A stretch of 64,000 bases of DNA from CAZKUN01 sp964555935. Lineage in GTDB: Bacteria; Armatimonadota; Zipacnadia; Zipacnadales; VGFC01. Positions 9,697-16,908 of this stretch are shown here, piece after piece (the stretch's first letter is position 1; each line of letters begins with the position of its first letter). The DNA lies in NCBI GenBank assembly GCA_964555935.1, contig CAZKUN010000014.1, positions 1 to 64,000 on the forward strand, written 5' to 3'. The notes under the pieces are model-generated. The model worked only from the letters and a program-made list of their open reading frames with translations, did not search any database and had not been told where the DNA came from. The position numbers were made by a program, and so were the translations under genes.

Positions 9697-10134
9697 ATGA
9701 CCGCACTGAAACCACTTGCGCTGGCCGTGGCGCTGCTGTTCCCGTTGGGGCTGCTAGGACTGCTGCTCTCGCTGGTAGCGTCTCAGCGCGGTCGAACTCG
9801 CGCGCAGGTAGGCGGCGGCTTGGCGGCGATCTCGCTTTGCGTGGCCGGTGCGGTGGGCGTGGGTCTGTGGCTGCGGGCGGGCCGAGGGTATGCGCTGATC
9901 GACTATGCTAGCGGGTCGGTGAGCGTAGGACGCGTGAGGGCGGTGGATGTGGCGGGAATGGTCGCGGTTGGCGCGTTGCTCGTGGTGACGCTGCTGGTGG
10001 CGAAGTGGCTAACGGCAGACGGCGTCGGATCTGGAGATCCGACCTACGAACGGCTGGCGGGGGATGGGAGTGAGGCGGGGGACGACACGACGGGGCAGGA
10101 GCCCCGTCGCCACGCGGACGGAGACAGTGACTAG
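9697..10134 (+). CDS. Small membrane protein with repeat-derived C-terminus
   Basis: A 145-residue protein with three predicted membrane helices: about residues 5-27 (PLALAVALLFPLGLLGLLLSL), 35-55 and 88-108 (VAGMVAVGALLVVTLLVA). No family is recognised. The open frame extends upstream to 9526, inside the previous gene, but the ATG at 9697 starts directly on the first membrane helix. The soluble C-terminal tail (from about residue 109) is encoded partly by a palindromic repeat module at 10021-10048 identical to one in the array at 34584, read in frame as ADGVGSGDPTYE, and by a second hairpin at 10088-10109. The tail is thus probably recently acquired. It is first in the operon with the PqqD-like gene. 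Confidence 0.6.
   Translation: MTALKPLALAVALLFPLGLLGLLLSLVASQRGRTRAQVGGGLAAISLCVAGAVGVGLWLRAGRGYALIDYASGSVSVGRVRAVDVAGMVAVGALLVVTLLVAKWLTADGVGSGDPTYERLAGDGSEAGDDTTGQEPRRHADGDSD
10021..10048. repeat. Palindromic module (type A) inside a coding sequence
   Basis: The 28-bp sequence starts GGCGTCGGATCTGG and ends in CCGACCTACG. Its arms GTCGGATCT (10024-10032) and AGATCCGAC (10035-10043) are a perfect 9-bp inverted repeat. The same module occurs intergenically at 34584-34612. Here it lies in frame in the C-terminal tail of the membrane protein. Confidence 0.85.
10088..10109. repeat. 9-bp stem-loop near the end of the membrane-protein gene
   Basis: Arms CGACGGGGC (10088-10096) and GCCCCGTCG (10101-10109) flank the loop AGGA. 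It lies within the last codons of the membrane-protein gene and 43 bp before the PqqD-like start. It could be a second class of mobile palindrome or an RNA structure modulating translation of the downstream gene. Confidence 0.55.
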
Positions 10135-10151
10135 GCACTAGGAGACGAGCT

Positions 10152-10679
10152 TTGGGACGCGACGACGACCTACAGATCGATCAACCCGACGCCGACAACC
10201 GGACCGTCTACGAGAAGATGATGTTCCGGTTTAAGAAGCCGAAGATGTCGCGCTCGAAGGCCCTCCAAGCGCGACCGTTCCGCAATCCCTCGCTGGAGTA
10301 CGAGGAGTTGGACAGTGGCGAGGTGCGCGTCATACTCCCCCGGCGGCGGGACGTAGTGGGGAAGCTGTTGACCATACTGTTTTACGTGCCCGAGAGCCGG
10401 CCCGTGAATCTGGACGTGGTGGGCGCCAAGGTCTGGCTGATGTCTGATGGGACGAATACGGTCGATGACATCGCCGCCGCGCTAGAGGACGAGCACAAGC
10501 TCCATCGTCGCGAGGCGGAAGTTTCGCTGACAGAGTTCCTCAAGATGCTGGGCAAACGCAATATGGTCGCCTTCGCCGTGCCGACGGAGTTCCTCGGCGA
10601 GGATGAGAAGAAGGCCATAGGCGAGGCCCCCGACGACGACCCCAAAGACAAGAAGCCGCGGAAGGGCAAGAAGAAATGA
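10152..10679 (+). CDS. PqqD-like protein (RiPP recognition element fold)
   Basis: A 175-residue protein with a PqqD/RRE domain at about residues 75-145. The diagnostic pattern is LDVVGAKVWLMSDGTNTV, followed by DDIAAALEDEH and a helical end SLTEFLKMLGKRNMVAF. In PQQ and other RiPP pathways this winged-helix fold holds the leader peptide of a precursor; stand-alone copies also occur without known partner. The N-terminal 60 residues are basic (FRFKKPKMSRSKALQ) and the last 15 are Lys-rich. It starts at TTG 10152 behind AGGAGA. Its stop overlaps the start of the next gene (ATGA), so translation is coupled. No radical SAM enzyme or precursor peptide is visible next to it, so a role in PQQ synthesis is not supported. 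Confidence 0.78.
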   Translation: MGRDDDLQIDQPDADNRTVYEKMMFRFKKPKMSRSKALQARPFRNPSLEYEELDSGEVRVILPRRRDVVGKLLTILFYVPESRPVNLDVVGAKVWLMSDGTNTVDDIAAALEDEHKLHRREAEVSLTEFLKMLGKRNMVAFAVPTEFLGEDEKKAIGEAPDDDPKDKKPRKGKKK

Positions 10680-11806
10680 CGGGCAAAGAGCGCATGGCCG
10701 CTGCCATGCGGCGCGAGCGGCCGGACCGCGTCCCGGTGATGTGCCAGATGGCGATTGGGCACATCTGCCTGAAGACGGGGCTGTCCCCGGTGGAGATCTG
10801 GCACGACCCCCAGGTGTACGCCGAATCCCTGCTGCGGACGCGCGAGATGTATGGCTTCGACGGGATCCTCGTCAGCGTTCCCGGTGGCGATCCCGATTGG
10901 CGCGAGAAGATCGCCGATACCACCGAGGAGCCCAAGGGCATCCGGGTCAGGTACTCCGAGGCGCCCCTGAATCGCTCTCCGTACGCGATTGGCGCCGAGG
11001 CTTCCTACCCGAACGATGACCTGCCCCAGCCGGCCGCGCCGGAGCCCTTCCCGGCGATCGATGGGCTGGGCATTGATGAGATCGACACGCTCGATCCCGT
11101 GCCCGATTGGATGCTCAAGAACCTGCGCGCCGTGAAGGCATCCGCGGGCGATGAGTGGTCGATCCACGGCGAGACCTTCAGCCCGTTCGACAAGATCCTG
11201 GAGCTGATGGGGATGCAGAACGGGCTAATCTCGATTGTGGACGACCCGGCGAAGACGCATCAGGTGCTTGGGAAAGGCCTGGAATACGCGGCGAACTGGG
11301 GCGTCGCGCAGGCGCGTGAGGGTTGCGACGCGATGAAGATATCCAGCCCGTACGTCGGCAACGCGTTCTTAAGCCGAGACATGTACCTGGAGTACGTGCA
11401 GCCGTACGAGGCGGAGCTGATCGACCGCATGCGCGAGGCCGCGCCCGAGATGCCGATCTACACGCACACGTGCGGCGCTATCAGCGACCGGCTGGAGTTG
11501 CTCGCTGATAGCGGGGTCGATGGGATTGAGTGCCTCGACCCGCCCCCGCTGGGAGATGTGGAACTCAGCGATGCCGTGGCGCGCGTCGGCGAGCGCATCT
11601 TCATCAAGGGCAACATCGACTCGGTCAACACGCTGCTCTTCAAGAAGCCCGACGATGTCCGCGCGGACGTCGAGGAGGTCTGCCGAGCGGGGATGGCCGC
11701 CGATGGGTTCGTTCTGAGCACGGCCTGCTCGATCGCGCCGGGCGTCCCCCAAGCGCACGTCAGAATCGTCTCAGACGTCGCCCGCGAAATAGGTGAGTAT
11801 GCCTGA
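10676..11806 (+). CDS. MtaA/CmuA-like URO-D-family methyltransferase
   Basis: A 376-residue URO-D superfamily member. It opens with KERMAAAMRRERPDRVPVM and keeps both metal-site motifs of the corrinoid-protein methyltransferases: IYTHTCGAISDRLELL (His-x-Cys) and LSTACSIAPGVPQAHV (second Cys). A zinc-activated thiol methyltransfer reaction is therefore possible, but no corrinoid-binding protein is encoded here. It overlaps the PqqD-like gene by 4 bp upstream and the MBL-fold gene by about 14 bp downstream, so it belongs to the same transcriptional and translational unit. True haem-pathway HemE is less likely given the context and the Cys motifs. Confidence 0.8.
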   Translation: MTGKERMAAAMRRERPDRVPVMCQMAIGHICLKTGLSPVEIWHDPQVYAESLLRTREMYGFDGILVSVPGGDPDWREKIADTTEEPKGIRVRYSEAPLNRSPYAIGAEASYPNDDLPQPAAPEPFPAIDGLGIDEIDTLDPVPDWMLKNLRAVKASAGDEWSIHGETFSPFDKILELMGMQNGLISIVDDPAKTHQVLGKGLEYAANWGVAQAREGCDAMKISSPYVGNAFLSRDMYLEYVQPYEAELIDRMREAAPEMPIYTHTCGAISDRLELLADSGVDGIECLDPPPLGDVELSDAVARVGERIFIKGNIDSVNTLLFKKPDDVRADVEEVCRAGMAADGFVLSTACSIAPGVPQAHVRIVSDVAREIGEYA

Positions 11807-12593
11807 CGGCTATCCCGACGAGTTCATCAAGTTCCTCGGCACGGCCGGATCGCGGTTCGTGGTCTCGACGCAGTTGCGGGCGTCGGGGGGACTGTGGGTG
11901 CGGCTGGCTGGACAGAACCTGTGGATCGATCCGGGCCCAGGCGCGCTCGTGAACGCCTATCGGAGCGAGCCGAGGCTCGACGCCGCCGAGACCGATGCGG
12001 TTCTCATCTCCCACAAGCATCTCGACCACACCAACGACGCGAATGTGATCATCGAAGCCATGACCCATGGCGGGCACCGTCCTCGCGGGAAGTTGCTTGC
12101 GCCTCCGGACGCGCTCGACGGAAGCTCGCCCATCTGCGAGTACATCTTCAACTACATCGGCGAGGTTGTGGAGATCCACGAGCATGGCGCGTATGAGATC
12201 GGTGACGTCACGGTGCGTGTCGCGGCGCGCCACGACCACCCGGATACGACTTATGGACTGCTACTCGAGGGCGGTTGCGAGACGCTGGGGTACATCGTCG
12301 ACACCCGTTACAGAGAGGACCTCGCCGAGGCCTACGCGAGCGCTGATACCCTCATCATCCACACAGTACTCGAGGACAACCCCAACCGCCGCGTGTACCA
12401 CCTTTCGGCGCCGGACGCGGAGAGAATCATCGCCGCCGCCAAGCCGCGGAGGGCGATCCTGACCCACTTTGGCGTGCGATTCCTCGAGGCGGGTCCACGC
12501 GGAATCGTGGAGGACATGCAGCAACGCCTGGGTATCGAGGTAATCGCTGCCGAGGATGGCATGCTGGTTACGATAGGGACGGAGGCGAGCTGA
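11793..12593 (+). CDS. MBL-fold metallo-hydrolase
   Basis: A 266-residue metallo-beta-lactamase-fold protein. The metal site is SHKHLDHTND (H74, H76, D78, H79), a variant of HxHxDH; further ligands are likely in ARHDHPDT, YIVDTRY and ILTHFG. The opening FLGTAGSRFVV resembles RNase Z- or phosphodiesterase-like members (FLGTGG..). Either the GTG at 11793 or the ATG at 11799 may start it; both lie within the end of the previous gene, implying coupling. It ends at the ATG of the next gene (TGATG overlap). PqqB is also an MBL-fold protein, but this one lies closer to the RNase Z-like group by its N-terminus. Substrate unknown. Confidence 0.8.
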   Translation: MSMPDGYPDEFIKFLGTAGSRFVVSTQLRASGGLWVRLAGQNLWIDPGPGALVNAYRSEPRLDAAETDAVLISHKHLDHTNDANVIIEAMTHGGHRPRGKLLAPPDALDGSSPICEYIFNYIGEVVEIHEHGAYEIGDVTVRVAARHDHPDTTYGLLLEGGCETLGYIVDTRYREDLAEAYASADTLIIHTVLEDNPNRRVYHLSAPDAERIIAAAKPRRAILTHFGVRFLEAGPRGIVEDMQQRLGIEVIAAEDGMLVTIGTEAS

Positions 12594-13396
12594 TGAAGAT
12601 CGGGTGTCAGACGTATTCGTGGGAGATGCATGGCGAGGACTGGACGGGGACGCCTGACGACATCCTCGACGCGGTCGCCGCCGCTGGGTATGACGGCGTG
12701 GAGTTCGCCGCGAGCATGATCGGCGCGTATGCCGATCGACCGGACGCGTTCAGACAGGCCCTGGCGGATCGAGGCCTTGAGTTTGCCGCATACGCCTTTG
12801 CCAGCGACCACGGTTTCACCGATCCAGCGCACGTGGCGTCGGAGCTGTCCGACGCGCGCGAGGCAGTGGCGTTCGCGGCGGAGTTCCCCCGGCCGCTCCT
12901 GGCCCTGGGTGGCGTGGCGAGCCCGACGCGCGATGATTACCATGTCAAGATCGAGCGGGCCGTGGAGTTCTACAACCAAGTGGCGCAGTGGGGCGCGGAA
13001 ATGGGCGTGACTGTCTGCGTTCACCCGCACTCTCACCATGGGTCGCTGCTGGAGTCGGCGGACGAATACGACGCGCTGCTTGCCGCGACCGAGGGTTCGG
13101 GGCTGATGTTCAACCCGGACACGGGGCATATCATCCGCGGCGGACAGGACATGATGGACTGCATCACCCGGCACATGGGGCGTATCCGGCACGTCCACGT
13201 GAAGGACGTCAGGGCGGATGGCTCGTGGGCGCCGCTGGGGCAAGGCCTGTGCGATTACGCGGCGATGTTCGCGGCGCTGGGAGGCGCGGGATACGATGCG
13301 TGGGTGGTCGGCGAGGAGGAATCCGAACTCGCGTGGGCCGATCCGGCGGACGCCATCAGAGTGAACCGAGAGTACTTGCGCGGGTTGGGGCTGTGA
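12593..13396 (+). CDS. Sugar phosphate isomerase/epimerase (xylose isomerase-like TIM barrel)
   Basis: A 267-residue AP-endonuclease-2/xylose isomerase-like TIM barrel. Typical elements are CQTYSWEM, GYDGVEFAA, VCVHPHSHHGSLLE (metal His), LMFNPDTGHIIRGG (metal Asp/His) and IRHVHVKDVR. Relatives include IolE-type inosose dehydratases and various sugar epimerases. It is the last gene of the operon starting at 9697 and overlaps the MBL-fold gene by 1 bp. No inositol genes accompany it, so I keep the general name. Confidence 0.82.
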   Translation: MKIGCQTYSWEMHGEDWTGTPDDILDAVAAAGYDGVEFAASMIGAYADRPDAFRQALADRGLEFAAYAFASDHGFTDPAHVASELSDAREAVAFAAEFPRPLLALGGVASPTRDDYHVKIERAVEFYNQVAQWGAEMGVTVCVHPHSHHGSLLESADEYDALLAATEGSGLMFNPDTGHIIRGGQDMMDCITRHMGRIRHVHVKDVRADGSWAPLGQGLCDYAAMFAALGGAGYDAWVVGEEESELAWADPADAIRVNREYLRGLGL

Positions 13397-13684
13397 CGGG
13401 GCCTGCGGGAGGTCTAGCCGGGTGGCCGAGCGTTCCCGGAGAATGAGTATCTGTGGGGGCAGGAGCGCCAATTGACGCTCTATTGGGGGTGTGGTAAACT
13501 CATACCCAATAGCGCGTGAAACGCGCGGACGACGAGTTGTTGGGGCCGCCCGCAGTTGGCGCGGCTCCCTGAATGAACCAGAGCCCGAGGGGGCGCTTGT
13601 GGATTAGCGAGCGTCCCTTTTCCGAATCTGATGGCAAATGACCGGTCGCGCCCGGCGACCGGCACCCAGGTCTGGAGGCGGAAC
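13397..13684 (+). promoter_or_regulatory. Promoter region of the M16 peptidase gene
   Basis: A sigma70-type promoter is visible: -35 TTGACG (13472-13477), 17-bp spacer, -10 TAAACT (13495-13500). This gives a leader of about 180 nt before the ATG at 13685. Within the leader, GCGCG (13512-13516) and CGCGC (13522-13526) form a short hairpin. The ribosome site GGAGGC lies 6 bp before the ATG. Confidence 0.5.
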
Positions 13685-16285
13685 ATGTTTCGGTCGGCAA
13701 TGATCGTCGCTACTACATTCGCGCTGAGCACCACGGCGCTCTGCGGAGGAAACGACCCGGTGGTTGAAACTCTCGAGAACGGTCTGCGCGTGCTCGTCGT
13801 CGAGAATCACGCGAGCCCCGTTGTTGCCGTCAGGGCGTACGTTGGGACGGGCAGCATTTATGAGGACGATCTCCTCGGGCATGGGCTGAGCCATTACCTC
13901 GAGCACACCCTCAGTCAGGGCACCCCGAAACGCACGCAGGAGGAGATCGATTCACTCGTCGAGTCGATCGGAAACTCCAGCAACGCCTACACGTCGCGAG
14001 ATCACTGCTGCTACTACATCACAACCGCGACCCAGTACTGGCAGACGGCCCTGGACATCGTGGGTGATTACGTGTTCGACCCGCTGCTTGAGGAGGGTGA
14101 ATGCGATATCCAGAAGGGCGTCATCCTTCGCGAGATCGCCCGGACGAATGACGACACGAATAACAACATCTACTGGCTGTTCGCCCAGACGATGTTCCAG
14201 CACCATCCCGCGCGCTACCCGGTGATTGGCTTCCCGGAGCGATTCAAGACCAACACGCGCGATCAGCTTGCGGATTACCACGCGAAGTGGTACGTGCCTG
14301 ATAACGTTATCATGGCGGTTGCGGGCGACGTGAACGCGGATGAGGTCATCGAGGAGTGCCGCAAGCTTCTGGGCGACATTCCCCGGCGCCCGGCGCCGCC
14401 GGTCGTGCTCCCTAGCGAGCCGCCGCAGACCGCTCCCCGACGGCGGATTGAGATTGACGAGAACCTCCAGCGCGCCTATCTGAGGATCGGGTACCGCTCG
14501 ATCGACCTGCTCCACCCGGACCTGTACGCGCTCGACGTGCTGGCCTACGTGCTGGGGAATGGCGCCAGCAGTCGGCTCGTGCGGATCGTGCGTGAGGAGA
14601 AGCAACTGGTCGATGGGATCTCGGCTTACTCGTCAACCCCGAGCTTTGACGCCGGCGCGTTCGGCATCGGGGCCACGCTTGATCCCGAGAATCTCGTCGC
14701 GGCTGAGGAAGCGATCATTGAGGTCCTCGAGCAGTCCAAGACTCAGTTCGTGACCGCGGATGAGCTTGCGCGCGCCAAGCGGCAGAAGGCCGCCGAGCTG
14801 ACCTTCGCCAGGCAGACCGCGGACGACCTGGCCTCGATCGCGGCGACGGACTTGCTGACGACCGGCAACGTTCATTTCAGCGATCTCTACGTCGACAAGA
14901 TCCGCGAGGTGACTCGCGAAGACGTGCGCCGCGTGGCGCAGAAGTACATCGACCCCGACAAGCTGTGCGTGGTCGCCATGACGCCGAAGGCGCCGAAGGT
15001 CGCGACACGCGACACCGGCGCGAACGAGAGACCGGTCACCGTGACGAAGACGCTGGACAACGGGCTGCAGGTGTTGGTCCAACCGAGCACGACCGCGCCG
15101 ACGGTCTCGATCTTCGCCGCGATGAAGGGCGGCCTCCGGTACGAGACCGAGGAGACCAACGGCGTTACCGGATTCATGGCCAGCATGCTGAACCGCGGGA
15201 CGAAGAAGCGCACGCGGGAGGAAGTGGCGCGCGCCATCGAGGACATGGGCGCGAGCCTTTCGCCCTACGCCGGGCGCAACAGCTTCGGCGTCCAAGGCGC
15301 GGCGCTGAGCGAGGATCTCGACGAACTGCTCGAACTGGCCGGCGATGCGTTGATGAACGCAACGTTCCCAGAGGATCAGTTCGAGGCGCAACGGCGCTTC
15401 ACGCTGGCAGGGATCGCCGCGCAGGATGACAGTCCCGAGACGGTTGCCCGCAAGCTCTTCACCTCCACGATGTACAAGGTGCATCCGTACCGGTTCATGA
15501 CCAGCGGGACCCAAGAGAGCATCACCAATCTGACGCGCGAGACGGTCGCTGATTACTACGAGACATACTGCCGGCCAAATAGGGCGATCCTCTGCGTGTT
15601 CGGCGACGTGGACCCAGACGCCGCGTTCGCGGGTGTTGAGAAGGCGCTTGGCAAGTGGGAGCCGCGACAGGCGCAAGAACCCGCGACGAGCGCCGAGCCT
15701 GAGTTGACCGAGGCCCGCGAAGCCGCCCAGGATCGCGACCAAGAGCAGTCCATGATCTACATGGGCTTCCCCGGGACCAAGGTTGATGACGAGCGTCGTT
15801 ACGCGATTGACGTTCTGGACGCGGTGATATCGGGTCGCGGACTGCCGGGCGGACGACTGCATGATGCGCTCCGGCGGCGCCAGCTCGTGTACTTCGTCCA
15901 CGCATGGAACGAAGCCGGTCTCGACCCCGGCGCGTTCGTGGTGCTTGCCGCCACCGAGGCCTCGAAGACCGAAGAGGCGACCACCGTTATCGAAGAGATC
16001 ATCCAGGGAATGCGCGACGAGGCCGTGGGCGATGATGAGCTTGCCCGCGGCAAGCAGATGTGTATCGCGGAGAACGGGATCAGCCTGCAGACTCCCGACA
16101 GCCGAGCGCAAGCGTCGGGCCTGGACCAACTCTACGGCCTGGGGCACGACAACTACACCAGGTACGCCGACGAGATCGCTAAGGTGACCGCAGCCGACGT
16201 CCAACGCGTGGCTCAGGAGTTGCTGGACCTGGACCGGTGCGTCATCGCGGTCGTTGCGCCCGCCTCCGAGGGCGCGCAGGAGTAA
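13685..16285 (+). CDS. Exported M16-family zinc peptidase (two fused M16 units)
   Basis: An 866-residue pitrilysin/insulinase-family protein. Residues 1-20 are a signal peptide (MFRSAMIVATTFALSTTALC). The first M16 unit carries the inverted zinc motif HYLEH (H70, E73, H74) and is preceded by ENGLRVLVVENHASPVVAV. The second unit, from about residue 450 (LDNGLQVLVQPSTTAPTVS), has GFMASML at the equivalent place and so lacks the HxxEH motif. This is the usual active/inactive M16 pairing, here in one chain. The open frame begins at 13631 but the ATG at 13685 has a GGAGG site and the signal peptide. It degrades peptides in the periplasm or at the surface. Confidence 0.9.
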   Translation: MFRSAMIVATTFALSTTALCGGNDPVVETLENGLRVLVVENHASPVVAVRAYVGTGSIYEDDLLGHGLSHYLEHTLSQGTPKRTQEEIDSLVESIGNSSNAYTSRDHCCYYITTATQYWQTALDIVGDYVFDPLLEEGECDIQKGVILREIARTNDDTNNNIYWLFAQTMFQHHPARYPVIGFPERFKTNTRDQLADYHAKWYVPDNVIMAVAGDVNADEVIEECRKLLGDIPRRPAPPVVLPSEPPQTAPRRRIEIDENLQRAYLRIGYRSIDLLHPDLYALDVLAYVLGNGASSRLVRIVREEKQLVDGISAYSSTPSFDAGAFGIGATLDPENLVAAEEAIIEVLEQSKTQFVTADELARAKRQKAAELTFARQTADDLASIAATDLLTTGNVHFSDLYVDKIREVTREDVRRVAQKYIDPDKLCVVAMTPKAPKVATRDTGANERPVTVTKTLDNGLQVLVQPSTTAPTVSIFAAMKGGLRYETEETNGVTGFMASMLNRGTKKRTREEVARAIEDMGASLSPYAGRNSFGVQGAALSEDLDELLELAGDALMNATFPEDQFEAQRRFTLAGIAAQDDSPETVARKLFTSTMYKVHPYRFMTSGTQESITNLTRETVADYYETYCRPNRAILCVFGDVDPDAAFAGVEKALGKWEPRQAQEPATSAEPELTEAREAAQDRDQEQSMIYMGFPGTKVDDERRYAIDVLDAVISGRGLPGGRLHDALRRRQLVYFVHAWNEAGLDPGAFVVLAATEASKTEEATTVIEEIIQGMRDEAVGDDELARGKQMCIAENGISLQTPDSRAQASGLDQLYGLGHDNYTRYADEIAKVTAADVQRVAQELLDLDRCVIAVVAPASEGAQE

Positions 16286-16321
16286 GCTGTCCATCTGTGG
16301 CGTGAAGGGAAGACACTACCC

Positions 16322-16882
16322 ATGTCTGGGGTGACCAAGGAGAACGCGCTCGCGATCTCCGACGAGGTCCGTAGCGCCGTCAGTTACACTCGCGGCGACG
16401 AACTCGACGCGCTTGTCGATGCGATCATGGAGGCGCGGCGCGTATTTTGCACCGGCCAGGGGCGTAGCGGGCTGGTGATGAGAGCGTTCGCGATGCGCCT
16501 GGTGCATCTGGGCCTGAACGCGCACGTGGTGGGCGAGACAACGACCCCCGCGATTGGGCCGGGCGACTTGCTGGTCACGACGAGCGGCTCGGGTCAGACG
16601 CGGACGACCTTTGCCATCGCCGAAGCCTCAAGCGAGCGGGGCGCCGGGAACGCCGTGCTGACCGCGCACCCCAATAGCCCCGTCGCGACGATGGCTGATA
16701 TCGTCGTCGAGGTCCACGCGCCGATTACGTCCGACTCGGACCATGGGAAGTCGATCCAGCCTCCGGGGTCGCTATTTGAGCAGACGGCGCTGACGTTGTG
16801 TGACGCGATGGTGATGTCGCTGATGGGACGGTTGGGCACGACTGAGGACGAGATGCGGGCGAGGCACACGAAGCTCGAGTAG
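16322..16882 (+). CDS. hxlB: SIS-domain sugar isomerase, HxlB-like (6-phospho-3-hexuloisomerase)
   Basis: A 186-residue single SIS-domain protein. CTGQGRSGLVMRAFAMRLVHLG, GPGDLLVTTSGSGQTRTT and the C-terminal PPGSLFEQTALTLCDAMV are the conserved signatures of 6-phospho-3-hexuloisomerase, which converts 3-hexulose 6-phosphate to fructose 6-phosphate in the ribulose monophosphate pathway. The partner HxlA is not in the window. Here the enzyme may serve pentose synthesis, formaldehyde fixation or another sugar phosphate. It lies 36 bp after the M16 peptidase gene and 26 bp before relA/spoT. Confidence 0.82.
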   Translation: MSGVTKENALAISDEVRSAVSYTRGDELDALVDAIMEARRVFCTGQGRSGLVMRAFAMRLVHLGLNAHVVGETTTPAIGPGDLLVTTSGSGQTRTTFAIAEASSERGAGNAVLTAHPNSPVATMADIVVEVHAPITSDSDHGKSIQPPGSLFEQTALTLCDAMVMSLMGRLGTTEDEMRARHTKLE

Positions 16883-16908
16883 TCACCGTCAGTCGAGGAG
16901 GGCCGGAG

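Noticed and set aside
8651..11806. Haem biosynthesis genes (hemE) for the URO-D-like proteins
   Set aside because: Three divergent paralogues lie among glycan or unknown genes with methyltransferase-type Cys motifs; no other haem genes are present.
9697..13396. PQQ biosynthesis cluster
   Set aside because: A PqqD-like and an MBL-fold protein are present, but there is no PqqA, PqqC or PqqE, and the other genes do not fit.
14633..16294. A 553-codon minus-strand open frame opposite the M16 peptidase gene
   Set aside because: It is antisense to a clear zinc peptidase; long antisense frames are expected at this GC content and it shows no domain.
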